In this document: positions 32,125 to 40,262 of the stretch, piece by piece
How positions within the stretch are numbered: the first letter of the stretch is position 1
How the letters are laid out: each line of letters starts with the position of its first letter
NCBI GenBank assembly: GCA_902363595.1
Contig: CABJAP010000018.1
Location: 9,585 to 73,584 of the forward strand
Reading direction: 5' to 3'
DNA from: Clostridia bacterium
GTDB taxonomy: Bacteria; Bacillota; Clostridia; Peptostreptococcales; Anaerovoracaceae
DNA: 64,000 bases
Made by a program: the position numbers and the translations under genes
Notes under the pieces: generated by a model
What the model was told of the DNA's origin: nothing
What the model saw: only the letters and a program-made list of their open reading frames with translations
Database searches by the model: none

Positions 32125-32808
32125 TTACCAGAGCGCGTCCTCATCGATGCCGATATCTGCAATGAACGTTTCGCCGCAGTATTTCCTGGCAAAAGACTTG
32201 AGATGTACCGGCTTCTTATTGTGAAAGGTTACGGTCAAATGCGCCTGCACCGCGTTGGCATCGATGTGCTGCCTTTGAATGGCATCGCCGCCCAAACCTG
32301 ACGGAATGTCCAAGGCGCAGATCAAGGCTTTATCGGAGAATTGATTGATAAAAGCGGCGGCTTTTAAAGCATTGGGCCGCAATTTCCCGTGGAACCCGGT
32401 CCCGTAGATCGCATCCACGAGAATATCCTGTCTGCCTCGAATTTCCATAAAAGGTGATTCGGTCTTTGTCATATCGATAATTTGGACCTGATCCTTTATC
32501 AAAGAAAAATTGGTGACAGCATCATCAGCAGTGGGTGCGCCATCTACCAGGACAATGGTAATGGAGGCGCCCTGTTCCATAAATTTTCTGGCGGCGACAA
32601 AGCCGTCTCCGCCATTATTGCCTTTGCCGCAGAAGAGGATGATCTTTACCTTAGACAGTGGTTTTCCATACTTGGCGGCAAATTTAGCGGCAATTAGTTC
32701 GGCAGCGGCAGTACCCGCCCGTTCCATCATCTCATAATAGGACAGACCTGCCGCGTTAGCACGTTTCTCTAGGATTTTCATTTGCCCGCAAGTCACAAAA
32801 TCTTTCAT
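32125..32808 (-). CDS. nnrE: NAD(P)H-hydrate epimerase
   Basis: 227-residue YjeF N-terminal domain protein. It interconverts the R and S epimers of damaged, hydrated NAD(P)H so that a dehydratase can repair them. Visible motifs are FCGKGNNGGDGFVAAR (about 59-74), VDAIYGTGFHG and ALDIPSGLGGD. It lacks the C-terminal dehydratase domain often fused in bacteria, so that enzyme must be encoded elsewhere. GAAGGTGGAATC precedes the ATG. It follows the phosphohexomutase gene by 14 bases and is probably co-transcribed with it. Confidence 0.92.
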   Translation of the reverse strand: MKDFVTCGQMKILEKRANAAGLSYYEMMERAGTAAAELIAAKFAAKYGKPLSKVKIILFCGKGNNGGDGFVAARKFMEQGASITIVLVDGAPTADDAVTNFSLIKDQVQIIDMTKTESPFMEIRGRQDILVDAIYGTGFHGKLRPNALKAAAFINQFSDKALICALDIPSGLGGDAIQRQHIDANAVQAHLTVTFHNKKPVHLKSFARKYCGETFIADIGIDEDALW

Positions 32809-32822
32809 GATTCCACCTTCTT

Positions 32823-34379
32823 TTAATAATTCATAGGGGATAGATCCAGCTCTTGATAAGCGGATAAAAAGCTTCGAACCTTTTCCAGAATCTCCGCACA
32901 GCCCCCCTTTCTTTCCGACTCTGCATTCAGCGGCATAATCGGATCATGGAGTGACTTTCGGAGAAGACACCAACCGCCCGCAAAGGCGATGCGCACGCCT
33001 TCATAATTGGGAGACACCACCGTCATGTCCGGATCCTGATCAGCAAAAGCCTTCAGATCGGCAAGGACCTGATCACCGTAGGATGCAAAATCGGAGGCAG
33101 TGATGGGAATCCGGACTTCTATTGCTTCTTCCGGCTGTTTAAGGCCTTCGATTAAGCTGTCCAAATTTTTGCCGGCCAGATGCAGCTGGGCCGTTTTAAT
33201 AACAATTTTCGTGGCCAGATAAGCGCCGTCATCGAGGAAATAGTTTTCCTTGAGCGCCGCATGACCTGAAGTTTCGATGGCCAGCTGACAGTCAATTCCC
33301 TGCTCGTTCAGCTCGATGGCTTTATTGATGACATTCTTATAACCGCGTTTATAACGCAAATGTTTAAGCCCCAGCCCCTCTTCCAGGAATACGGTTAGGG
33401 GGTCGCTGGTTATACTATCGGTAACAACCGTGCTTCCAGGATGCTCTTCTGCAATCAGCGCAGCAGCCAGCCCTACGATTCCATTCCTAGCGATTTCGCG
33501 GCCGCGGTGATCGACTGCCGCCGAACGGTCAACGTCCGTATCAAAGATGAGCCCCAGGTCAGCACCGCTTGAAATAGTTTTTAGAGCAACGGACTCCATG
33601 GCCTGCCGATCCTCCGGATTGGGCGGATGATTGGGAAAGCTGCCATCCGGTGAAAGAAACTGGCTGGCACTGATATCAGCACCCAAGGGCGCCAGCACCT
33701 TGCGCGGATAAAAGCCTCCGCTTCCGTTGCCCGCATCAACAACAATTTTTAAACCGGTAAGGGGTTTATCATAAAAATCGGGGTGGTTTACTCCCTTTTG
33801 AATTATGCTTCGCAGATGAGAACAATAGGTATCCATCAGATCAGCTTCTTCAGTGGGATAGCTCTTTTTGCCAAAAACGAAAATCTGCCTGTTCCAGTCC
33901 GGTTCACCCAGTGAGGATAGTTTTTCATCTGATTGGGCAAACTCAATGATCTGAGCAATATCGCTCTTGTTAAGACCGCCCTCTTTATCAAAGAATTTAA
34001 AGCCATTGCGGTTAAAAGGCAAGTGACTGGCAGTGATCATAATTGCACCGTCGCAGTTGTATTGAGGAAAGACGGTAGACATGAACATTGCCGGCGTGGA
34101 AGAAAGACCGCAGTCGAGAATACGGACACCGTAAGGTCCAAGCCCCATGAACAATCCGTTTTTCAAATGCTGGCCGGACATCCTTGGATCACGTCCTACG
34201 GAGATGGTTATCGTATCGGTGTTCTTGCCCGTTTTTTTACACAACCAGAGTAGATACCCTTTGGCCAGCCTTTCCGCTTCCGTATCGGTCAGATTTGGCA
34301 GCTGTCCTGGAACGCCGGTTAGGGAAATTCCGCGGATATCGCTGCCGTTTTGTAAGTTTTTAAAATTATAGTTCGTCAT
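32823..34379 (-). CDS. Phosphoglucomutase/phosphomannomutase family protein
   Basis: 518-residue alpha-D-phosphohexomutase. The phosphoserine loop is TASHLP with S118. The metal loop is DTDVDRS and the sugar-binding loop is IETSGHAALKE. The C-terminal phosphate-binding domain ends in a SPNYEGVRIAF-like region. Sequence and length suggest a phosphomannomutase/phosphoglucomutase of the longer clostridial type. I cannot assign the sugar. ATG 34379 follows AAGGAGAA and avoids a 21-residue upstream extension. It heads a two-gene unit with nnrE. It probably supplies hexose-1-phosphates for cell-wall or glycogen precursors. Confidence 0.88.
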   Translation of the reverse strand: MTNYNFKNLQNGSDIRGISLTGVPGQLPNLTDTEAERLAKGYLLWLCKKTGKNTDTITISVGRDPRMSGQHLKNGLFMGLGPYGVRILDCGLSSTPAMFMSTVFPQYNCDGAIMITASHLPFNRNGFKFFDKEGGLNKSDIAQIIEFAQSDEKLSSLGEPDWNRQIFVFGKKSYPTEEADLMDTYCSHLRSIIQKGVNHPDFYDKPLTGLKIVVDAGNGSGGFYPRKVLAPLGADISASQFLSPDGSFPNHPPNPEDRQAMESVALKTISSGADLGLIFDTDVDRSAAVDHRGREIARNGIVGLAAALIAEEHPGSTVVTDSITSDPLTVFLEEGLGLKHLRYKRGYKNVINKAIELNEQGIDCQLAIETSGHAALKENYFLDDGAYLATKIVIKTAQLHLAGKNLDSLIEGLKQPEEAIEVRIPITASDFASYGDQVLADLKAFADQDPDMTVVSPNYEGVRIAFAGGWCLLRKSLHDPIMPLNAESERKGGCAEILEKVRSFLSAYQELDLSPMNY

Positions 34380-34568
34380 AAAGTATTCTCCTTGTACATA
34401 GATGCCTTGGCATATTCCACTTTGCGGCAATAAAAATTCCATGATTGAATATGCTATGTATTTATGTTAAATTTAAAGGCGTGTGGGTTTTATTACCCCT
34501 AGAACCATTATAAAAGAAAAGTGTTAGCAGTAAAAGATTTTTTTGCCAGAATTTAAAGGAGTGAGAGA

Positions 34569-35969
34569 ATGAAGCAATTTACAGAGGTTCTGAATATAGC
34601 AAATGAGTTTCTGTACAGCAAGTTTTTAATCATTTTGCTGATTATTGTCGGAGTGTACTTTACCATTCGCACGGGATTTGTTCAGATTCGGCTGTTCCCT
34701 GATTCCCTCAGGGTCGTTCGGGAAAAGAGCCATGAAGAGGGCAGTTTATCCTCTTTCCAAGCATTGATGATCGCTACAGCTTCCCGAGTAGGAACGGGAA
34801 ACATTGCCGGCGTTTCAACAGCTATTGTTATGGGCGGCCCCGGGGCGCTGCTTTGGATGTGGATCATGGCCGTGATCGGAGGAGCATCAGCTTTCATCGA
34901 AAGTACCCTGGCACAGGTCTATAAAGAGCGGGACGGCAAAATCTTTAAAGGCGGGCCGGCCTACTATATTCAACGGGCTTTGGGCGCCAGATGGCTGGGA
35001 ATTATTTTTTCCATATTGCTGATCCTTACGTTCGCCTTTGGGTTCAACGGTTTGCAGTCGTACAATATCAGTTCTGCCTTTGAATATTATGTGCCCAACT
35101 TTGCCCAGTCTAATGTTCCCATGGTTATCGGCATCATCCTGGCTGTTGGAGCCGCCGTGCTCTTCTTTGGAGGGACCCATAAAATTGGACGAGTTTCGTC
35201 AGTGCTGGTACCCATTATGGCAGTGCTTTATATCATCATCGGACTGATTATTTTTTTCGCCAATATCACATATCTTCCTCAAGCAATGAAGGAAGTGGCT
35301 GCGGCTGCTTTTGACTGGGATTCGATCTTTGGCGGATTTGCCGGCTCCTGCGTGGTGCTGGGCATCAAACGAGGCCTCTTTTCCAACGAAGCAGGTATGG
35401 GATCGGCGCCCAATGCGGCTGCCGCTGCCAATGTATCCCATCCGGCCAAGCAGGGCCTGGTACAGGTATTATCGGTATTTATCGATACCTTGCTCCTCTG
35501 CTCGACCACTGCGTTTATCGTTCTGCTGACTAATCAGTACACAGTGGGCGGGGAACTCAATGGCATTCCGCTGGTCCAGCAGTCAGTCGCTTCTGTGTTC
35601 GGTTCTGCTGGTATCCATTTTGTAACAGTAGCGATTTGCCTCTTTGCATTCACATCTTTAATTGGAAACTATTTTTATGCAGAGGCGAATATTAAATTTA
35701 TTAGTGAAAATAAGATTTTTATGTTCATTTTCCGCATCCTGGCAATCCTGATGATTTTTGTCGGCGCGCAGAATGACCTGGAAACTGCCTGGGGCCTCGC
35801 AGATGTAATAATGGGCTGCATGGCAACCGTTAATATCATTGCGATCATACTGCTGGGCGGTATTGCCCTGAAAGTTTTAAAGGATTACCAGGAGCAGAAA
35901 GCACAGGGATTGGACCCTGTATTTAAGGCCGAAAAAATCGGTATCCATAATACAGACCTTTGGAAATAA
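34569..35969 (+). CDS. Sodium:alanine symporter (AGCS family)
   Basis: 466-residue membrane transporter of the alanine/glycine:cation symporter family, with about eleven helices. Diagnostic segments are FQALMIATASRVGTGNIAGVSTA near residues 65-86, GGPAYYIQRALGARWLG, and FSNEAGMGSAPNAAAAA. It imports alanine or glycine with sodium. AAAGGAGTGAG precedes the ATG. The 3' end overlaps the convergent gene at 35923-36303 by 47 bases. It fits an amino-acid-fermenting lifestyle. Confidence 0.95.
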   Translation: MKQFTEVLNIANEFLYSKFLIILLIIVGVYFTIRTGFVQIRLFPDSLRVVREKSHEEGSLSSFQALMIATASRVGTGNIAGVSTAIVMGGPGALLWMWIMAVIGGASAFIESTLAQVYKERDGKIFKGGPAYYIQRALGARWLGIIFSILLILTFAFGFNGLQSYNISSAFEYYVPNFAQSNVPMVIGIILAVGAAVLFFGGTHKIGRVSSVLVPIMAVLYIIIGLIIFFANITYLPQAMKEVAAAAFDWDSIFGGFAGSCVVLGIKRGLFSNEAGMGSAPNAAAAANVSHPAKQGLVQVLSVFIDTLLLCSTTAFIVLLTNQYTVGGELNGIPLVQQSVASVFGSAGIHFVTVAICLFAFTSLIGNYFYAEANIKFISENKIFMFIFRILAILMIFVGAQNDLETAWGLADVIMGCMATVNIIAIILLGGIALKVLKDYQEQKAQGLDPVFKAEKIGIHNTDLWK

Positions 35970-36303
35970 GAAGTATCCCCAGACACAGGAAAAACCAGAT
36001 CAGGGTGAACAGCGGGCATATCTGGCCCAATACATTGCCGGGCATTTGAGAATAGTCCCAGATGTTCCAGTGATACCAAAGGTTTACAATCAATCCCACT
36101 GCAAATTCATAAAGGGTGATGACCAAAGCTCCGCAAGCGGCTTTTAGCATTAGAGGCGCCTTATGAAATTGCAGGTTCAAATAGTATAGAGTAAGCAGGC
36201 AGGCTCCTCCGGTAAGCATCATCGTCCAATGGGTAAACCCGCGGAAAAGGACTTCCAGTGCTCCATAGCCAAGAGCGCCGACAGTGAAAATAAATATACT
36301 CAT
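35923..36303 (-). CDS. Putative membrane protein, ABC_trans_CmpB (PF06541)-like
   Basis: 126-residue protein with four membrane helices. The N-terminal GALGYGALEVLFRGFTHWTMMLTGG segment is a hallmark of a family annotated as putative ABC transporter type IV, although no real transporter role is known. Its start at 36303 has a weak ribosome site. It is convergent with the alanine symporter gene and overlaps its end by 47 bases, which is unusual for functional neighbours and may reflect a compacted junction. It is divergent from the VOC gene, whose promoter is only 36 bases away. Confidence 0.75.
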   Translation of the reverse strand: MSIFIFTVGALGYGALEVLFRGFTHWTMMLTGGACLLTLYYLNLQFHKAPLMLKAACGALVITLYEFAVGLIVNLWYHWNIWDYSQMPGNVLGQICPLFTLIWFFLCLGILLISKGLYYGYRFFRP

Positions 36304-36338
36304 AGTTCTATTATCTGTGGCCGAGGGACAAATAATCG

Positions 36339-36347
36339 TGGTATAAT
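36339..36347 (+). promoter_or_regulatory. Extended -10 promoter of VOC gene
   Basis: TGGTATAAT, an exact extended -10, 30 bases before the ATG at 36378. The -35 is not recognisable. Confidence 0.5.
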
Positions 36348-36377
36348 TTGACTAGTTAAAACGAGGAGGGAACGAAC

Positions 36378-36749
36378 ATGAAATTTGAAATGTATCATAG
36401 CTGTATAACCGTTTTGGATTTGGAAAAATCGCTGGATTTTTACGAAAGAGCGCTGGGCCTCAAGCCGGTACGGACCATCGAGGCCCAGGATGGTTCCAGC
36501 AAAATTGTGTTTTTAGCCACAGAAGGAAATCCGTGCCAGCTGGAGCTGACCTGGATGAGAGATCGAAAAGAACCATACGATCTGGGAGATAATGAGATTC
36601 ATGTGGGCTTTCGGGTTGACGACTACGATGCGGCTCTGGCTTATCACAAAGAAATGGGCTGCGTCTGCTTTGAAAATCCCAATTTTGGCGTTTATTTCAT
36701 TGAGGACCCGGACGGATATTGGATGGAAGTGGTTCCAACAAGAGAATAA
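36378..36749 (+). CDS. VOC-family metalloenzyme, glyoxalase I-like
   Basis: 123-residue vicinal-oxygen-chelate protein, close to lactoylglutathione lyase in length. The four likely metal ligands are H7, E56, H75 and E117, all in the expected positions of the two beta-alpha-beta-beta-beta modules. The first helix LEKSLDFYERALGLKPVR and the ending IEDPDGYWMEVV are typical. Clostridia usually lack glutathione, so the true thiol or substrate may differ. GAGGAGGG precedes the ATG. A shared terminator follows directly. Confidence 0.85.
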   Translation: MKFEMYHSCITVLDLEKSLDFYERALGLKPVRTIEAQDGSSKIVFLATEGNPCQLELTWMRDRKEPYDLGDNEIHVGFRVDDYDAALAYHKEMGCVCFENPNFGVYFIEDPDGYWMEVVPTRE

Positions 36750-36781
36750 GGAGCCAAGGTGTATGTTTTAAAAGCAAACTG

Positions 36782-36814
36782 AAAGCTGCGTTTTACTCGG
36801 AACGCAGCTTTTTT
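36782..36814. terminator. Bidirectional terminator overlapping the permease stop
   Basis: AAAGCTGCGTT / AACGCAGCTTT, 11-bp stem, 8-base loop, T-run on the plus side and A-run on the other. It serves the VOC gene (+). On the minus strand the right arm lies within the last codons of the ABC permease. Confidence 0.85.
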
Positions 36815-37509
36815 AGCAGGATTGCGCAAAGAGCAATTGCGATTGAAAAGATAACCATTAATGGGATAAAGTCGCTCAGTTCGAATACTTGGCTGGAAAG
36901 CGAGGTATAGCTCCATGCTGCCGGCAGCAGATTTCCAATAATTTGCAAAAATTCGGGGAGTAAATTTGCTGGAAACATAATGCCTGACAGCATGATGGAG
37001 GGTAAGAATACTAACTGGCTGAACATGGTTAGCTTTGCCTGGCTCTTGATGGACAATCCCAAGACGCAGGCTATGCTCAGCGACACAAGGATAAAAACGA
37101 TCACATTTCCAAAGTAAAGTGGAAGATTAGAAGGAATTTGCGCATCAAAAGCAATGGGCGATAGGATGTAGATGATACTGCTCATAATCAGCAGATGAAT
37201 AAATGCCGACAGTATTAAAGATAGCAAGCCAAAGCACAGCGGCATTCCATTTGCTTTATACACTTTTTTAATATCAGATCCATAAATTTCTGCAAGCGAG
37301 GGCGGAACGCCTATGAGAGCTCCCATAGATACGCCCATGACGGTCATGGATGAAATTAATGTGTCCTTTGCCTCCGGCATTAATGAAGTGAATATACCGC
37401 CCATGATCGCAAAAAACATGAGAGGAACAATATAACAAGTAATTAATAAAGATTTACTCCTGATATCCAACCTGAATTGGAGAGCAATCCCATATAAAAA
37501 TGCGCCCAT
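36793..37509 (-). CDS. ABC-2-type permease
   Basis: 238-residue membrane protein with about six helices. The N-terminal MGAFLYGIALQFRLDIRSKS is the cytoplasmic entry segment of this family. It pairs with the ATPase encoded three bases upstream, in the operon headed by a MerR regulator. The terminator at 36782-36814 overlaps its final codons. The likely role is export of a drug or peptide recognised by the MerR protein. No substrate can be stated. Confidence 0.87.
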   Translation of the reverse strand: MGAFLYGIALQFRLDIRSKSLLITCYIVPLMFFAIMGGIFTSLMPEAKDTLISSMTVMGVSMGALIGVPPSLAEIYGSDIKKVYKANGMPLCFGLLSLILSAFIHLLIMSSIIYILSPIAFDAQIPSNLPLYFGNVIVFILVSLSIACVLGLSIKSQAKLTMFSQLVFLPSIMLSGIMFPANLLPEFLQIIGNLLPAAWSYTSLSSQVFELSDFIPLMVIFSIAIALCAILLKKLRSE

Positions 37510-37512
37510 CGG

Positions 37513-38325
37513 TCATTCTCCTTTCGCTACCTCAATAAAATGCTGCTGGAAAGAACCTCGATTTATTTTTATATCCAGAATCGTAAGGCTTTTACTTTTA
37601 TATTGTTCCAATATGGCCGGCAGAGACTCTCCAATATCATCAACCGTATAATCGTCTTTGCCGCACTCGGTTATAATTTCGATATTATACTGGGTGCCGA
37701 CTTCCTCAGTCAATTCATCGACGGTTCCTAAAAAAGCGATACAGCCATGATTGAGTATGGCGATTCGACTGCATAAGGCCTCTATCTCTGCCATATCGTG
37801 ACTGGCCAGAATAATCGTTTTCCCCAGCTCCTTCAACCGGCGTATTTGATTGTGCAAGGCAATCCGTCCTTCTACGTCCAGCCCGGCCGTCGGCTCATCG
37901 AGAAAAAGAATATCCGGATCTCCGATTAAAGCCAGAGCTAAATGCAGACGGCGTTTCTGCCCGGTTGATAATTGGCAATATTGCTTTCTAGCCAGTTCAT
38001 CGATTCCAAGTGCGGATAAAATCGACGGTCCAACCTTTGTTTTTTTCCATTTAGCGAAAAGATGGATCGCTTCCATAGGTTTGATGCAGGCGGGCAGAGA
38101 GGCAGATTGCAGTTGAATCCCTACTTGTCCGTTTACGGAGACTTTTCCCCGCTCATATTTTCTAAGTCCCTCCATACATTCAAGAAGCGTTGTTTTTCCC
38201 GCGCCGTTAACACCTAGTATTCCAAAGATTTCCCCAATTTCCACATGAAAATTCAAATCTTTAAGTATAAGATCATTTCCATAGCTCTTGTACAAATTCT
38301 CAACCTGTATCGCATGATCCATCAC
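37513..38325 (-). CDS. ABC transporter ATPase
   Basis: 270-residue ATPase. Walker A is GVNGAGKTT (about 37-45), the signature reads LSTGQKRRLHLALAL with threonine for the first glycine, Walker B is ILFLDEPTAGLD and the switch region is ASHDMAEIE. The last 60 residues form an accessory domain. The start codon overlaps the MerR stop by four bases. It forms an exporter with the following permease. The MerR-type promoter at 39140-39170 drives all three genes. Confidence 0.92.
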   Translation of the reverse strand: MMDHAIQVENLYKSYGNDLILKDLNFHVEIGEIFGILGVNGAGKTTLLECMEGLRKYERGKVSVNGQVGIQLQSASLPACIKPMEAIHLFAKWKKTKVGPSILSALGIDELARKQYCQLSTGQKRRLHLALALIGDPDILFLDEPTAGLDVEGRIALHNQIRRLKELGKTIILASHDMAEIEALCSRIAILNHGCIAFLGTVDELTEEVGTQYNIEIITECGKDDYTVDDIGESLPAILEQYKSKSLTILDIKINRGSFQQHFIEVAKGE

Positions 38326-39119
38326 CGTACCTCCTCAAAAGGATTGACTCCGATCTTCGAAAGATAGATATTCAATGCCGGTTGAATATATTCATTAACA
38401 ATTGTCTGTTTTTGCACCCAATCCCTATTTTCCCCTTTCAGGTTTCCGAACTTCATGAGCTTTGGCAGCATGCGCAGATCGCCATCGGTGAACTCCATAA
38501 CCATATTCCAAAACTGTTCCGCTAGTCGCTGCGCCTTTTCGTCATCCGGCGCAATGCCGCTCTTCTTGAGAGCTATAATATCCTCGTTCAGCTGGTTGAA
38601 TCGATCCATAAAAAGTCTGCCGCTTTCAATATCGAAGCGGCTGCGAATATGGTCCAAGGTATCGCTGTCAAAATGCTTGATCAGCCAATAATATTCATTA
38701 TCCAATTGCAAATTGATGATAATATCAGCGTACTTTTTGAAATCTACGGTTTGCATTTGCAGCACTTCTTCTTTCAGTGCTTCGATTGCATTTAAGGATT
38801 CGGAAAGAACTTCGATCTTTTCTTTCACAACAGAAGCCTGCTGGGCGAGAATATCTGCGACTTCAGCGGGCGTATTCAATGATATGAGCCGGTCTTTAAT
38901 ATCGCTTAAAGAAAAACCTAAGGATTTTAAAGAAAGTATCTGATGAAGACGGATCATATCCTTGTAAGTATACAATCTGCGTCCTCCGATACTTTCAGCC
39001 GATGGAGAAAGCACTCCCTCTTGATCATAATATTGTAAAGTACGGACTGTCGTACCCATTTTCTTTGCCAGTTCTCCGACAGTCATATACCCTTCGGGTA
39101 TCGCTCTTTCTTTTTGCAT
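38322..39119 (-). CDS. MerR-family transcriptional regulator
   Basis: 265-residue regulator. The N-terminal MerR domain (about 12-80) has YMTVGELAKKMGTTVRTLQYYDQEG and RLYTYKDMIRLHQI. A coiled-coil dimerisation helix follows. The C-terminal domain of about 140 residues resembles TipAS-like antibiotic-binding domains in its all-helical composition, although I cannot align it firmly. CAGGAGGA precedes the ATG. It autoregulates from a classic MerR promoter with a 19-bp spacer at 39140-39170. It probably senses the compound exported by the ABC pair downstream. Confidence 0.9.
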   Translation of the reverse strand: MQKERAIPEGYMTVGELAKKMGTTVRTLQYYDQEGVLSPSAESIGGRRLYTYKDMIRLHQILSLKSLGFSLSDIKDRLISLNTPAEVADILAQQASVVKEKIEVLSESLNAIEALKEEVLQMQTVDFKKYADIIINLQLDNEYYWLIKHFDSDTLDHIRSRFDIESGRLFMDRFNQLNEDIIALKKSGIAPDDEKAQRLAEQFWNMVMEFTDGDLRMLPKLMKFGNLKGENRDWVQKQTIVNEYIQPALNIYLSKIGVNPFEEVR

Positions 39120-39139
39120 AAACGATTCCTCCTGCTTTT

Positions 39140-39170
39140 ATTATAACTTGTTACGCTGCGTTACAAGCAA
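39140..39170 (-). promoter_or_regulatory. MerR-type promoter with 19-bp spacer and central palindrome
   Basis: Read on the minus strand: TTGCTT (39170-39165), a 19-bp spacer, TATAAT (39145-39140). A near-perfect 21-bp palindrome CTTGTAACGC-A-GCGTAACAAG (39147-39167) fills the spacer. This is the canonical layout activated by MerR proteins through DNA untwisting. Confidence 0.9.
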
Positions 39171-39245
39171 GATATAATTTGCAAAAGAAAGAACTATAAC
39201 ATAAGTATCCCTGTCAGTGACGATAGGCGGGCTGCATAACTGCCA

Positions 39246-39437
39246 TTACCGTCCTCCAGATTGCTTTGATGAGGATACGGTAAGCTTTAAACCAAGCGGC
39301 TGCAAAATTTTCAGCAAGGTAGCTAAGTTTGGCATAGTCTTGAAAGATTCAATTCTTGCAACGGAAGACTGAGGAATTCCACAGATGGCAGCTAGTTCCC
39401 TCTGGCTGATTCCAAGTGCATTGCGTGTTTCTATCAT
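39246..39437 (-). pseudogene. XRE-family antitoxin, 5'-truncated
   Basis: The frame reads a complete helix-turn-helix, from RNALGISQRELAAICGIPQ to LKILQPLGLKLTV. Related antitoxins begin about 30 residues earlier. The same frame continues upstream as KSQDIEEAENLAAIVSA and then stops at a TGA that falls inside the toxin gene, with no start codon or ribosome site. The ATG at 39437 could still give a 63-residue product carrying the DNA-binding domain, but without the N-terminal segment that commonly contacts the toxin. I read it as a damaged antitoxin. It may retain repressor activity. Confidence 0.65.
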
Positions 39438-39442
39438 TGCGC

Positions 39443-39802
39443 TTACAATAGCGGCAAGATTTTCAGCTTCTTCGATATCTTGGCTTTTTCAATTTCGCGG
39501 CGAGGTGTCTTTTGCGATTTCTTGCGGAACTGATGGCGAAGAACAAAGGTGTTATTATCAAAGAAGGTATACAATACACGGTTGTTTCCGGGGCGCAGTT
39601 CCCATATACCATCCCCGAGGTGTTTCGTAACATTTTCCGGAAGGCGGGTGCCATTCTCCTGCAGAAGCTGAATGTAGAAAACTGCTTGCTTATATTGTAT
39701 ACGGGCATCTTTATTTGTGGATGCTTTTTGCCGCAATGCTTCAAGAAATTCCCAAACGTCGGATTCTCCATTGCTTTCTTCATAGAATTCGATTGTATAC
39801 AT
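39443..39802 (-). CDS. HigB/RelE-like toxin (Gp49 family), altered C-terminus
   Basis: 119-residue protein of the phage Gp49-like HigB family of ribosome-dependent mRNA interferases. The core reads MYTIEFYEESNGESDVWEFLE, then GIWELRPGNNRVLYTFFDNNTFVLRHQFRKKSQKTPRREIEKAK. After that lysine the sequence (ISKKLKILPLL) departs from the normal end, and the other reading frame carries antitoxin sequence. The simplest view is a small deletion that removed the toxin tail and the antitoxin start. The catalytic core is intact. A weak GGAG precedes the ATG. An operator-like dyad lies at 39845-39864. Confidence 0.78.
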   Translation of the reverse strand: MYTIEFYEESNGESDVWEFLEALRQKASTNKDARIQYKQAVFYIQLLQENGTRLPENVTKHLGDGIWELRPGNNRVLYTFFDNNTFVLRHQFRKKSQKTPRREIEKAKISKKLKILPLL

Positions 39803-39844
39803 TCTTAGTATGCTCCAAAGCGAGTGAGTTATTTCTTAATGGTG

Positions 39845-39864
39845 TGATAGCATAAATGCTATCA
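39845..39864. promoter_or_regulatory. Operator-like dyad upstream of the toxin gene
   Basis: TGATAGCA-TAAA-TGCTATCA, perfect 8-bp arms, 43 bp before the toxin start. It is a plausible site for the XRE antitoxin. Confidence 0.55.
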
Positions 39865-39872
39865 AAAAGCAA

Positions 39873-40250
39873 CTATTTCATCTCCTTCTCCTGTCTTTTA
39901 ATCTGCTCCCAAAGAGACAGCCCTTCTTCCACAGACTCCACCTTGGCATCGCCAAAGACATGGGGATGGCGGCGGATCATTTTTTCGTTGACGCCCCGGA
40001 CAACATCTTCCATGGTGAAGCGGCCTTCTTCCGCCGCGATCTGTGCGTGCATAACCACTTGCAGCAGCAGATCCCCCAGCTCCTCGCAGAGATTGGCGTC
40101 ATCTTTATTGTCAATGGCCTGGATCACCTCGCCCGACTCTTCGATCAGGCATTCCTTCAGACTTTCATGGGTCTGCTTGATGTCCCAGGGGCAGCCGTTT
40201 TCTCCCCGCAGTGTGGCGATTGTTTTTACAAATTCATCAAAAATCTCCAT
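39873..40250 (-). CDS. mazG: MazG nucleotide pyrophosphohydrolase, single domain
   Basis: 125-residue MazG, an all-helical NTP pyrophosphatase that removes abnormal or excess nucleoside triphosphates. The acidic metal site is visible as E-E-S-G-E-V (about 37-42) and E-E-L-G-D-L (about 56-61), with the upstream CPWDIKQTHESLK. It is the short one-domain form, half of the E. coli protein. The gene follows larE by 12 bases and is probably the last member of the minus-strand operon with larE and the HD gene. Confidence 0.93.
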   Translation of the reverse strand: MEIFDEFVKTIATLRGENGCPWDIKQTHESLKECLIEESGEVIQAIDNKDDANLCEELGDLLLQVVMHAQIAAEEGRFTMEDVVRGVNEKMIRRHPHVFGDAKVESVEEGLSLWEQIKRQEKEMK

Positions 40251-40262
40251 AATTGTTAACCT

